Assembly: GCF_018324205.1 (NCBI RefSeq)
Contig: NZ_AP023356.1
Location: 8,748,501-8,812,500 of the forward strand
Origin: Actinoplanes ianthinogenes
GTDB taxonomy: Bacteria; Actinomycetota; Actinomycetes; Mycobacteriales; Micromonosporaceae
Length of the DNA stretch: 64,000 nt
Direction of reading: 5' to 3'
The translations under genes were made by a program, and so were the position numbers. Shown here piece after piece: positions 24,175-32,700 of this stretch; within the stretch, counting starts at the first letter, position 1; the number at the start of each line of letters is the position of its first letter. The notes below the pieces were generated by a model, which saw only the letters and a list, made by a program, of their open reading frames with translations, ran no database searches and was not told the origin of the DNA.

Positions 24175-25098
24175 ATGCGAGCGGTGATCATTCAGGAGTA
24201 CGGCGGTCCCGAGGTGCTGCGCGTCGCCGAGGTGCCGATCCCGGAACCGGGGCCGGGCCAGGTGCGCGTCCGGGTGGCCGCGGCGGCGGTCAACCCGGTC
24301 GACGTGCAGACCCGCACCGGCGCCCTGGCCCGGGCCGGTCTGCTGCCGCCGCGCGAGACGATCGGGATCGGCTGGGACCTGTCCGGGACGATCGACGCGG
24401 TCGGCCCGCACGTCACCGCGTTCGCGGTGGGGGAGCGGGTGGTCGCGCTCTCCGACCGGCTGGCGCTGCCGGTCAAGGCGCAGGCCGAGTACGCGGTGCT
24501 GGACACGGACGCGGTCGGCCGGCTCCCCGCGGACGCCGATCCGGTCGCCGCGGCGACGCTGCCGCTCAACGCCCTGACCGCCGCCCAGGCGCTGGACCTG
24601 GCCGGGCTGCGCCCGGGCCAGACGCTGCTGGTCACGGGTGCGGCCGGGGCGGTCGGTGGCTTCGCGGTGGAGCTGGCCGCCCGGTCCGGGCTGCGAGTGG
24701 TCGCGGTCGCCGCACGGCGGGACGAGATTTTCGTACGCGAAGCCGGCGCCTCGCACCTCGTCGCGCGGGGCACGGAGCCGGCTGTGGGCGTACGGGAAAT
24801 TGTCCCTCATGGTGTTGACGCGGTGATCGATGCGGCTTCGCTGGGCGTGGCGGCGCTGGATGCGGTCCGCGGCGGTGGGACGTTCGTCGCGGTGCTCGGC
24901 GCGGCGCCGGTGCCACTGCGCGGGATCCGGGTGGCCAACGTGTGGATCCGGGCCGACGGGCCGCGGCTGACCGCGCTCGCGGCGGCCGGACTGCGGCTGC
25001 GGGTGGCGGACACGATGCCGCTGGAGCGGGTGGCCGACGCCCATCGGAGGCTGGAGAAGGGCGGGGTGCGCGGGCGGCTGGTCCTCGAGATCGACTAA
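24175..25098 (+). CDS. NADPH:quinone oxidoreductase-like zinc-free medium-chain dehydrogenase
   Basis: A 307-residue protein, MRAVIIQEYGGPEVLRVAEV... The N-terminal GroES-like domain has VNPVDVQTRTGAL and GWDLSGTIDAVG. The Rossmann domain has VTGAAGAVGGFAVELAA (AAGAVGG loop). The structural-zinc cysteines of alcohol dehydrogenases are absent, which places it with quinone oxidoreductases (Qor/MDR). It would reduce quinones or reactive alkenals with NADPH in the cytoplasm. The divergent HxlR gene and shared operator suggest induction by electrophile stress. The start at 24175 fits the leaderless promoter. Confidence 0.9.
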   Translation: MRAVIIQEYGGPEVLRVAEVPIPEPGPGQVRVRVAAAAVNPVDVQTRTGALARAGLLPPRETIGIGWDLSGTIDAVGPHVTAFAVGERVVALSDRLALPVKAQAEYAVLDTDAVGRLPADADPVAAATLPLNALTAAQALDLAGLRPGQTLLVTGAAGAVGGFAVELAARSGLRVVAVAARRDEIFVREAGASHLVARGTEPAVGVREIVPHGVDAVIDAASLGVAALDAVRGGGTFVAVLGAAPVPLRGIRVANVWIRADGPRLTALAAAGLRLRVADTMPLERVADAHRRLEKGGVRGRLVLEID

Positions 25099-25157
25099 AT
25101 CTATCGGGGGTGTATATATTCTCGGGCGTTGCCGGGACACCGAGACGGAGTATGTCG

Positions 25158-25733
25158 ATGACTGACGGGGTGGCGCTGCTCGCGCGGCCGGAGTTCACGT
25201 TCCTGCACGAGGCGCGTGCCTGGGACGCGACCGTGCGGCGGCTCGACCGGCCGGCCGTGAGTCTGGACCTGCCCGGCGGCCGTTCCGCGCGGGCTGTCGC
25301 CGCGGCCGTGGCCGGGGTGCTGGCCGACGGTGCGCCCCAGATCCTGGTGGGCCACGGCCGCGGCGGGGCGGCCGCGATCGCGGTGGCGCGCCTGCGGCCC
25401 GACCTGGTGCGGGCGCTGGTGCTGGTGGACGTCACGCCGGACAGCGAGGACCTGTGGGCGGCGCTGGAGCGGTCCGCGGCGCCGACCCTGCTGATCCGGG
25501 CGAAGCGGGGTGGGCTGTCCGAGATGGCGGTCGCCGAGTTTGCCGAGCGGGTGCCGGCCGCCTGGATCTTCGGGGTGGACGCCGCCGACGCGGTCCGGGA
25601 GAACCCGGCGGAGCTGGCCCGGCTGATCGGCATGTTCGGCGAGGGCCGCCCGGACCCGGTGCCCCAGGTGGTCACGCCGGCCGCACGCCGCCGCCCGCAC
25701 CAGCCGCACCGCTCGGCCTGCCGGGGCCGTTGA
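25158..25733 (+). CDS. Small alpha/beta-hydrolase-like protein lacking the nucleophile
   Basis: A 191-residue protein; GGAG seven bases upstream favours the ATG at 25158 over one at 25152. AAVAGVLADGAPQILVGHGR then GGAAAIAVARLRPDLVRALV matches the nucleophile-elbow region of alpha/beta hydrolases. The catalytic Ser is Gly here: LVGHGRGG where homologues have LVGHSRGG. The lid region is missing, and APTLLIRAKRGG resembles the strand that usually carries the acid. The protein is about 70-80 residues shorter than normal. It is probably catalytically inactive, or a remnant. A patatin gene follows 22 bp downstream. Confidence 0.7.
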   Translation: MTDGVALLARPEFTFLHEARAWDATVRRLDRPAVSLDLPGGRSARAVAAAVAGVLADGAPQILVGHGRGGAAAIAVARLRPDLVRALVLVDVTPDSEDLWAALERSAAPTLLIRAKRGGLSEMAVAEFAERVPAAWIFGVDAADAVRENPAELARLIGMFGEGRPDPVPQVVTPAARRRPHQPHRSACRGR

Positions 25734-25755
25734 CCGGGATGCTTTGATCGATGGC

Positions 25756-26595
25756 GTGACGGGTGACGGCAAGGCTCTGGTGCTCGGTGGCGGCGGTGTC
25801 ACCGGGGTGGCGTGGGAGATCGGGCTGCTGCACGGGCTGGCCGAGCACGGTGTCGGCCTGAGCGACGCGGATCTGTTCGTCGGCACGTCGGCGGGATCCG
25901 TGGTGGCGGCGCAGGTGCTGTCCGGGGTTTCCCTGGAGCGGCTGTTCGAGGCGCAACGTGCCGACGCCGGTCGGGAGATCGCGGCCCGCATCGGTGCCCG
26001 GGGCCTGCTGAGTTTCGTGGTCGCCGGGCTGTGGCCGGGCGACCCGGTGCGGGGCCGTGCCTGGCTGGGGCGGCGGGCACTGCGGGCCGGGACGGTGCCG
26101 GAGGCGGAGCGGCGTGCGGTGATCGCGCGGCGGATCGGCGACGGTGGCTGGCCGGCGACCCGGCTGCTGATCCCGGCGGTCGAGGCGGAGAGCGGCCAGG
26201 TGCGGATCTTCGACGCCGCGAGCGGCGTCTCGCTGATCGACGCGGTGGCGGCGAGCTGCGCGGTGCCGCTGGTCTGGCCGCCGGTGACGATCGACGGGGT
26301 GCGCTACGTCGACGGCGGGGTCCGCTCGGTGGCGAACGCGGATCTGGCGGCCGGTTGCCGGCGGGTGGTGGTGCTCGCTCCGGTGGCGCAGTCCGCCCGG
26401 CGCTCCGGGCGGCCTGCGGCGCAGGTCGCGGCGTTGGGGCCGGGGGTGCGCGGTGCGGTGATCTCGCCGGACGCGGCGGCCCGGGCGGCGATCGGCCGGA
26501 ACGTGCTGGATCCGGGGCGGCGACGGCCCGCGGCCGAGGCGGGGCGGGCGCAGGCGGCGGCCGAGGCGCGGCGGTTGCGCGCTGTCTGGGAGTAG
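25756..26595 (+). CDS. Patatin-like phospholipase
   Basis: A 279-residue serine hydrolase. It has the oxyanion loop LVLGGGGVTGVAWEIGLL, the nucleophile elbow FVGTSAGSVV (G-T-S-A-G) and the catalytic Asp in RYVDGGVRS (D-G-G), the complete patatin dyad. The C-terminus is Ala/Arg-rich. No signal peptide is seen, so it acts on lipids or acyl compounds at the inner face of the membrane. The start is uncertain: GTG 25756 gives a family-like N-terminus, and an in-frame TTG lies at 25744. No ribosome-binding site is visible for either. Confidence 0.9.
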   Translation: MTGDGKALVLGGGGVTGVAWEIGLLHGLAEHGVGLSDADLFVGTSAGSVVAAQVLSGVSLERLFEAQRADAGREIAARIGARGLLSFVVAGLWPGDPVRGRAWLGRRALRAGTVPEAERRAVIARRIGDGGWPATRLLIPAVEAESGQVRIFDAASGVSLIDAVAASCAVPLVWPPVTIDGVRYVDGGVRSVANADLAAGCRRVVVLAPVAQSARRSGRPAAQVAALGPGVRGAVISPDAAARAAIGRNVLDPGRRRPAAEAGRAQAAAEARRLRAVWE

Positions 26596-26619
26596 GCAGC
26601 CGGGTGGCCCGGCCGGACG

Positions 26620-26625
26620 TACCGT
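26620..26625 (+). promoter_or_regulatory. Leaderless promoter -10 box (TACCGT)
   Basis: TACCGT is followed by exactly six bases and the GTG at 26632. No ribosome-binding site precedes the gene. Confidence 0.55.
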
Positions 26626-26631
26626 CGACGG

Positions 26632-27045
26632 GTGTCTGTCGAGGAGCAGTTGTTCGCATTGTGGAGTGCCCCGCCGGATGAGCAGCCGGACCCGGCCGGG
26701 CGGTTCCGGGCGGTCTACACCGACCCGGTGACGATCAACGGGGTGCCGATGACGGTGGCCGGGCTGGTCGAGCGGGCCCGCGGGCTGCACCAGGCGTTCA
26801 CCGGGCACGAGATCGAGGTCGTCGACCGGGTCGCGGCGCCGGGCAAGCTGGTCGTCGCCTTCCGGCACACCGCGCGCCACACCGGCGCCTGGAGCACCCC
26901 GCTCGGCGAGATCGCCGCGACCGGGCGGACCGTCAGCGGGCTCGGGATCGACGTGCTCACCCTCGCCGAGGACGGCCGGGTCACGGCGATCTGGGTGCTC
27001 GCCGACGAGCTGCAACGGATCTTGCAGGTGCACGACGCGGGCTGA
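26632..27045 (+). CDS. SnoaL-like / ester cyclase fold protein
   Basis: A 137-residue protein with the cone-shaped alpha+beta barrel pattern of the SnoaL/NTF2 superfamily. It has a helical start (VEEQLFALWSAPPDEQ), a strand VTINGVPMTVAGLVERAR, then HEIEVVDRVAAPGKLVVAFRH and the closing DGRVTAIWVLADELQRI. Members are polyketide cyclases, isomerases or binding proteins; the substrate is unknown. The GTG start fits the TACCGT-N6 leaderless promoter. It is convergent with the GAF gene, with an 8-bp gap spanned by a hairpin. Confidence 0.75.
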   Translation: MSVEEQLFALWSAPPDEQPDPAGRFRAVYTDPVTINGVPMTVAGLVERARGLHQAFTGHEIEVVDRVAAPGKLVVAFRHTARHTGAWSTPLGEIAATGRTVSGLGIDVLTLAEDGRVTAIWVLADELQRILQVHDAG

Positions 27046-27059
27046 CCGGATCGTCAGCC
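27040..27059. terminator. Small hairpin between convergent genes
   Basis: GGCTGA (27040-27045) pairs with TCAGCC (27054-27059) across an 8-base loop. It includes the stop codons of both convergent genes and could end transcription in both directions, although the stem is short. Confidence 0.35.
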
Positions 27060-27575
27060 GTGGCGATATCGGGCGAGGACCCGCATGACCTCGGCCGCCG
27101 TGTCGCGCAGGAACGTGATGTCGTCCTCGCCGAAGTCGCGAGGCACCGCGTCGACGACGCAGTGCGCGCCCAGCACGTGCCCGCCCTCCTCGGTCAGCGG
27201 CACCCCCGCGTAGCTGCGGTACCGGGTCATCACCAGCATCGGGTTCGTCGCGTGCAGCGGATCGGTGGTGCCGTCGGTGATGCAGTACGGCTGCCCGGCG
27301 AGAACCGTGTGCGTGCACAGCGCCCACTCGGCGGGGATGCCCTGCACCTCGGCGGTGGTCGCGGACAGCCCGTGGTGGCCGATGATGAACTGCGCGCTGT
27401 CGAGCAGCATCGAGATCATCGACACCGGGGCGTGCAGGTGCTCGGCGGTGCGCGCGGCGATCCGGTCGAGTTCGGCGCGCAGGCCGGGATGGAAGATGTC
27501 GTAGGCGGCGATCCGGTGCATGCGTTCCGGGTCGCCGAGCCGGGCGAAGATCTCGGTGTTGCTCATGGCGGTCAT
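27054..27575 (-). CDS. GAF-domain signalling protein
   Basis: A 173-residue single-domain protein. SMISMLLDSAQFIIGHHGLS..., AEWALCTHTVLAGQPYCITD and YAGVPLTEEGGHVLGAHCVV form a complete GAF fold of the type found in actinobacterial redox and light sensors. Three cysteines (in ALCTHT, PYCITD and AHCVV) could bind a cofactor or metal. The ATG overlaps the upstream stop as ATGA. It is the third gene of an operon with a methyl-accepting protein and a 98-residue protein, which suggests a cytoplasmic input module for the same pathway. Confidence 0.85.
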   Translation of the reverse strand: MTAMSNTEIFARLGDPERMHRIAAYDIFHPGLRAELDRIAARTAEHLHAPVSMISMLLDSAQFIIGHHGLSATTAEVQGIPAEWALCTHTVLAGQPYCITDGTTDPLHATNPMLVMTRYRSYAGVPLTEEGGHVLGAHCVVDAVPRDFGEDDITFLRDTAAEVMRVLARYRHG

Positions 27576-27868
27576 GCCGGGCTCCCGGTGGCGAGCTGTG
27601 CGGCGGCGAGGTGGGTGTATGAGGACAGCCGGATGCGCAGTGCCTGGGCGCAGAGCCGGCTGACCGGATCCAGCCGGGTCATCGTGTCGACCAGGTGCAG
27701 CAGGGCGGCCTCGTCGGTCTCGGCGCCGGTGAGTGCGGCGGCGGCCAGCAGGCGGGCCCAGCTCGACCGTCCGGTGTGGCCGTGCACCCGGAACATGGCG
27801 TCGCGGGCGTCGGTCATGGTGGGCCGGCGCAGGCCGTACACGCTGGTGGCCGCCTCGTCAGTGGTCAC
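27572..27868 (-). CDS. Small helical protein between MCP and GAF genes
   Basis: A 98-residue protein starting at GTG 27868, with a GAGGA site at the end of the upstream gene. It is helical and Ala/Leu-rich (WARLLAAAALTGAETDEAAL; LDPVSRLCAQALRIRLSSYT). No family was recognised. It lies 8 bp after the MCP stop and overlaps the GAF start by 4 bp, so all three are made together. It may be an adaptor in the chemosensory or signalling pathway. Confidence 0.65.
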   Translation of the reverse strand: MTTDEAATSVYGLRRPTMTDARDAMFRVHGHTGRSSWARLLAAAALTGAETDEAALLHLVDTMTRLDPVSRLCAQALRIRLSSYTHLAAAQLATGSPA

Positions 27869-27876
27869 GTCGGTCC

Positions 27877-29481
27877 TCAGTGGTGGAAGTTCCCGACCAG
27901 CGTGGTCAGGTCGCCGGCCAGCCGGGTGAGGTCGGCGGCGGCCTGCTGGGTGGCGGCGGCGCCCTCGGCGGTGGCCGAGGCGACCTCGGCCACCCCGGAC
28001 ACCGTCCGGGCGACGTCGCCGCTGTTGCCGGCCGCCTCGGCCACCGACCGGCTCATCTCGGCGGTGGTGGCGGTCTGCTCCTCGACGGCGGACGCGATGG
28101 TCGTGGTGTAGTCGCCGATCTGGCCGATGACGTGGGTGATCTCGCCGATCGCCTCGGCCGCCGTGCCGCTGGACTGTTGCAGCGCGCCGATCCGGGCGGT
28201 GATCTCGTCGGTGGCCTTGGCGGTCTGCTGGGCCAGGTCCTTCACCTCGCCGGCCACCACCGCGAAGCCCTTGCCCAGCTCACCGGCGCGGGCCGCCTCG
28301 ATGGTGGCGTTGAGGGCGAGCAGGTTGGTCTGTTCGGCGATGGTGGTGATCAGCCGGACCACGTCGCCGATCTCGGCGCTGGCCGCGCCGAGCTGCGCGA
28401 CCTCGGCGTTGGTGCGCTCGGCGACCATCATCCCCTTCTGCGCGACCTCGGCGGCCTGCCCGGCGCTGGAGGCGATCTCGGTGATCGAGGCGCTCATCTC
28501 CTCGGCGCCCGCGGCGATCGACTGCACGCCGTTGTTGACCTGTTCCGAGGCCTCGGTGGCCGACATGGCACGATCCGCGGCCTCGGCCGCGCCGGCCTGC
28601 AACTGGGCGCTGACCGTGGACAGCTCCTCGGCGGCGCTGGCCAGGGTCACCGCCGATCCGCCGATGGTGGTCACCGTCGCCCGCAGGTGTGCGGTCGCGT
28701 CGTCCAGGGCCCGGCCCATCTGACCCGGCTCGTCGCGGGACACCAGCCCGGTGCTGCGGGTCAGGTCGCCGGACGCCAGCGCCTGGCACACCTCCTTCAC
28801 CCGGGTCAGCGACCGGACGATCATCAGCGCCACCCAGGTGCCGAAGGCCAGGGCGAGCAGGCACCCGGCCAGCAGCACGATGATCGAGGTGAGGCGGCTG
28901 GACTCGTAACGGGATCGCGCCGACGCGGCGTTCTCCGCGGCGTCGGCCGTCTCCGCGGCACTCAGCGAGTCCAGATCGGTCTTCAACTTGCCGAGGAGCG
29001 GGAGGGCTTGGGTGTCGCGGACCTTCTGCCAGCCGGCCATGTCGTTGGCCGCGCCCAGGGCGAGGAACCTGCCCTCGGCGAGCTTGACCCAGCCCTGCCA
29101 CTCGGTCTGCATGTCGGCCAGCACCGCGGGATCGGCCGTCGGCCCGCTGGATCGGTAGTCGGCCACGGCCGTGTCGAACGCCGTGAGGTCGGCGTGGAAC
29201 GCGTCGGTGTACTTCTTGACGGTCGGTGCGTCCTGCGAGATGGCCTCGTCGGCGACGTCCAGCCGGGCCTGGCGGGAGACCGACTCGATCTGCCCGACCG
29301 CCGCGATGCTGGACACGTTGTTGGTGTAGATCCCCTGGGCGGTGTCGCTGGCGTTCTTCAGTGCGGTCAGTCCCACGACGCCGACGATGACCGCGACGGC
29401 GACCGCGAGGCCGATGCCGCCGAGAATCTTGGATTTGACGCTGAGATCGGCGACGAATCCGCCCTTTTCATCTGCGCTCAC
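27877..29481 (-). CDS. Methyl-accepting chemotaxis protein
   Basis: A 534-residue transmembrane receptor. A short cytoplasmic start precedes TM1 (ILGGIGLAVAVAVIVGVVGL) and a four-helix extracytoplasmic domain of about 150 residues. TM2 (SIIVLLAGCLLALAFGTWVA), a HAMP domain and a signalling helical hairpin follow. The CheA/CheW-binding tip is IAEQTNLLALNATIEAARAG, and Glu/Gln-rich methylation regions flank it. I chose GTG 29481, about 20 residues before TM1, because a GGGGAG lies upstream; an ATG at 29550 is possible. Chemotaxis proteins fit a genus with motile spores. No che or flagellar genes are in the window. Confidence 0.92.
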   Translation of the reverse strand: MSADEKGGFVADLSVKSKILGGIGLAVAVAVIVGVVGLTALKNASDTAQGIYTNNVSSIAAVGQIESVSRQARLDVADEAISQDAPTVKKYTDAFHADLTAFDTAVADYRSSGPTADPAVLADMQTEWQGWVKLAEGRFLALGAANDMAGWQKVRDTQALPLLGKLKTDLDSLSAAETADAAENAASARSRYESSRLTSIIVLLAGCLLALAFGTWVALMIVRSLTRVKEVCQALASGDLTRSTGLVSRDEPGQMGRALDDATAHLRATVTTIGGSAVTLASAAEELSTVSAQLQAGAAEAADRAMSATEASEQVNNGVQSIAAGAEEMSASITEIASSAGQAAEVAQKGMMVAERTNAEVAQLGAASAEIGDVVRLITTIAEQTNLLALNATIEAARAGELGKGFAVVAGEVKDLAQQTAKATDEITARIGALQQSSGTAAEAIGEITHVIGQIGDYTTTIASAVEEQTATTAEMSRSVAEAAGNSGDVARTVSGVAEVASATAEGAAATQQAAADLTRLAGDLTTLVGNFHH

Positions 29482-29774
29482 AGTGTTCGTCAGCTCCCCA
29501 CCTACCCGGGGCAGCGGCCGATCCGAGCCGGTCACTGTCACGGCCGGCATGCGGCCGTACTAATCCGATCGGTCTCAAAAAGCGTCGGCAAAGCGTCTGC
29601 TAAGTCGGACATTAAGGTATTTTCCCGTGAGATCGCGGGTGTGTCAGTGGACACGGATTCGACATCGAGCCGTCATTCTCTGTATTCCTCGCGTAGCTTT
29701 GACCGCTGCCCCGGGCGACGGAGCGCCACGCCTGGCGGACGTTGAGCCCGTGAGGTGGAGATGGAGCACGCCCG

Positions 29775-32700
29775 GTGACGGTGACGACCGCAGACCAGCT
29801 GATCGACTTTCCGGAGCTCGTCGAGGGGCCGCCGGCCCCCGCGGTGTTCCGTTCGGCCTCCGCACCGGCCCGCCGCACGCTCGTCGACATCCTCGACGCG
29901 ACCGTGCGGGCGCACCCGGACAGCCGCGCGATCGACACCGGCGCCGTCCAGTTGACCTATCGGGAGCTGGCCGCCGAGGTCGAGGCGCTGCGGGTGACGC
30001 TGGCCGGGCATGGCATCGGCGTCGGCGACCGGGTCGGTGTGCGGGTCTCCTCCGGCACGGCGGAGCTCTACCTGGCGATCCTCGGCGTCCTGGCGGCCGG
30101 CGCGGCCTACGTCCCGGTCGACGCGGACGACCCGGAGGAGCGCGCCGAGCTGGTCTTCGGTGAGGCGGACGTCCGCGCGGTCATCGGCGACGGGCTGAGC
30201 GTGACGGTGCGCGGCACCCCGGGCGCCCGTCCCGGCCGGCCCGGCCCGGACGACGACGCCTGGATCATCTTCACCTCCGGCTCCACCGGCACGCCGAAAG
30301 GGGTGGCCGTCACGCACGGCTCCGCGGCCGCGTTCGTCGACGCCGAGGCGCAGCTGTTCCTGGTCGACGACGCCGGCGACGGCGGGCTCGGCCCGCACGA
30401 CCGGGTCCTGGCCGGGCTGTCGGTGGCGTTCGACGCCTCCTGCGAGGAGATGTGGCTGGCCTGGCGGCACGGCGCGTGCCTGGTGCCGGCCGCGCGCTCG
30501 CTGGTGCGCAGCGGGGTCGACCTGGGGCCGTGGCTGACCGAGCAGGGCATCACCGTGGTGTCGACCGTGCCGACGCTCGCCGCGCTGTGGCCGGTCGAGG
30601 CGCTCGACGACGTCCGCCTGCTGATCTTCGGTGGCGAGGCGTGCCCGCCGGAGCTGGTCGAGCGGCTCGCGGTCGAGGGGCGCGAGGTGTGGAACACGTA
30701 CGGGCCGACCGAGGCGACCGTGGTGGCCTGCGGCGCCCGGATGACCGGCGAGGGGCCGGTCCGGATCGGGCTGCCGCTGGCCGGCTGGGAGCTGGCCGTG
30801 GTCGACGCGGCCGGCGATCCGGTCGCGATGGGCGAGAGCGGCGAGCTGGTCATCGGCGGGGTCGGCCTGGCTCGTTACCTGGACGCCGCGAAGGACGCGG
30901 AGAAGTTCGCGCCGCTGCCGTCGATGGGCTGGGACCGGGCGTATCGCAGCGGCGACATCGTGCGCGCCGAGCCGGACGGGCTGCTGTTCCTGGGCCGCGG
31001 CGACGAGCAGGTGAAACTCGGCGGCCGCCGGATCGAGCTGGGTGAGGTGGACGCCGCGTTGCAGGCGCTGCCCGGTGTCGCCGGCGCGGCCGCCGCGGTG
31101 AAGCGGACCGCCGCCGGCACCCAGCTGCTGGTCGGTTACGTCGTGCCCCGCGAGGACTTCGACGCGGCCGCGGCCGCGGTGCGCATCCGCGAGCAGCTGC
31201 CGGCCGCCCTGGTCCCGCTGATCGCCGAGGTGGACGCGCTGCCGACCCGGACATCCGGCAAGGTCGACCGGGCGGCGCTGCCGTGGCCGCTCGCCTCGGC
31301 CGGCGGTGACGCCGAGCTGACCGCGACCCAGGAGTGGCTCGCCACCGGGTGGGAGCAGATCCTCGGGATCCGCCCGTCCGCGCCGGACGCCGACTTCTTC
31401 ACCAACGGCGGCAGCAGCCTCGGCGCGGCCCAGCTGGTCGCCTGGATCCGGCAGCTGCACCCGCAGGTGTCGGTCGCCGACGTCTATCAGAACCCGGTGC
31501 TGTCCGAGATGGCGGCCGTGATCGACGCGCTGGACACCACCGCGGCGGTGCGCCGCGAGGTCCGGCCGACGCCCCGCCGGGCCGGGCTGCTCCAGGCCCT
31601 GCTGATGCTGCCGATGCTGGCTCTCGTCGGGCTGCGCTGGCTCACCGTCCTGGCCGCGCTGGGCAACCTGCTCGTGCCCTGGGCACCGCACGTCTCCTGG
31701 TGGTGGATCGCCGCCGCCTGGGTGGTGCTGTTCAGCCCGCCCGGCCGGATCGCGGTGGCGGCCACCGGCGCGCGGATGCTGCTGCGCGGCGTCGGCCCCG
31801 GCGAGTACCCGCGCGGCGGCGGCGTCCACCTGCGGCTGTGGGCGGCCGACCGGCTCGCCGAGCTGACCGGCGCGACCGGCGTCACCGGCGCCGGCTGGAT
31901 GATCACCTATGCGAAAGCGCTCGGCAACCAGATCGGCAAGGACGTCGACCTGCACTCCGCGCCCCCGGTCACCGGCCTGCTCAAACTCGGCCGCGGTGCG
32001 GCCGTCGAGCCCGAGGTCGACCTCTGCGGCCACTGGGTCGACGGCGACGTGGTCCGGGTCGGCAAGATGCGCATCGGCGCCGGCAGCCGGATCGGCTCCC
32101 GCAGCACGCTGATGCCCGGTTCCCGGGTCGGCAAGGGCGCGGACATCGCCGCCGGGTCGACGGTCACCGGCGCCGTTCCGGCGAACCAGCGCTGGGCCGG
32201 CTCGCCGGCCGCGCCCGCCGCCAAGAGCACCGCCGGCTGGCCGGCCCAGCGTCCCGAGCGCCGCGCCAAGATCTGGGTGGCCGGCTACAGCCTCACCGCC
32301 CAGCTGCTGGGCCTGCTGCCGGTGGTGGCGGTGCTGCCCGCGCTCGCGCTGGTGGCCCGGCCGACGGTCGGCGGCGCGCTGCTGATGGTCCCGGTCGCGG
32401 CGGTCGCCTACTTCCTGACCTACGCCGCGCTCATCCTGGCCATGGTCCGCCTGCTCAGCATCGGGGTCCGGGCGGGTTTCCACCCGGTCCGCGGCCGGGT
32501 CGCGTGGCAGGTGTGGACCACCGAGCGGCTGATGGCGATGGCCCGCACCGCGCTGTTCCCGCTGTACGCCAGCCTGTTCACGCCGGTCTGGCTGCGGCTG
32601 CTGGGCGCCAAGGTCGGCCGTAACGTGGAGGCCTCCACGGTGCTCGCGCTGCCGGCGATGACCACCGTCGACGACGGGGCGTTCCTGGCCGACGACACCA

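Noticed and set aside
29551..29640. Possible flagellar-type (FliA) promoter upstream of the MCP gene
   Set aside because: A CTCA is present but the -10 match and spacing are poor and the leader would be over 100 bases; not supportable by eye.
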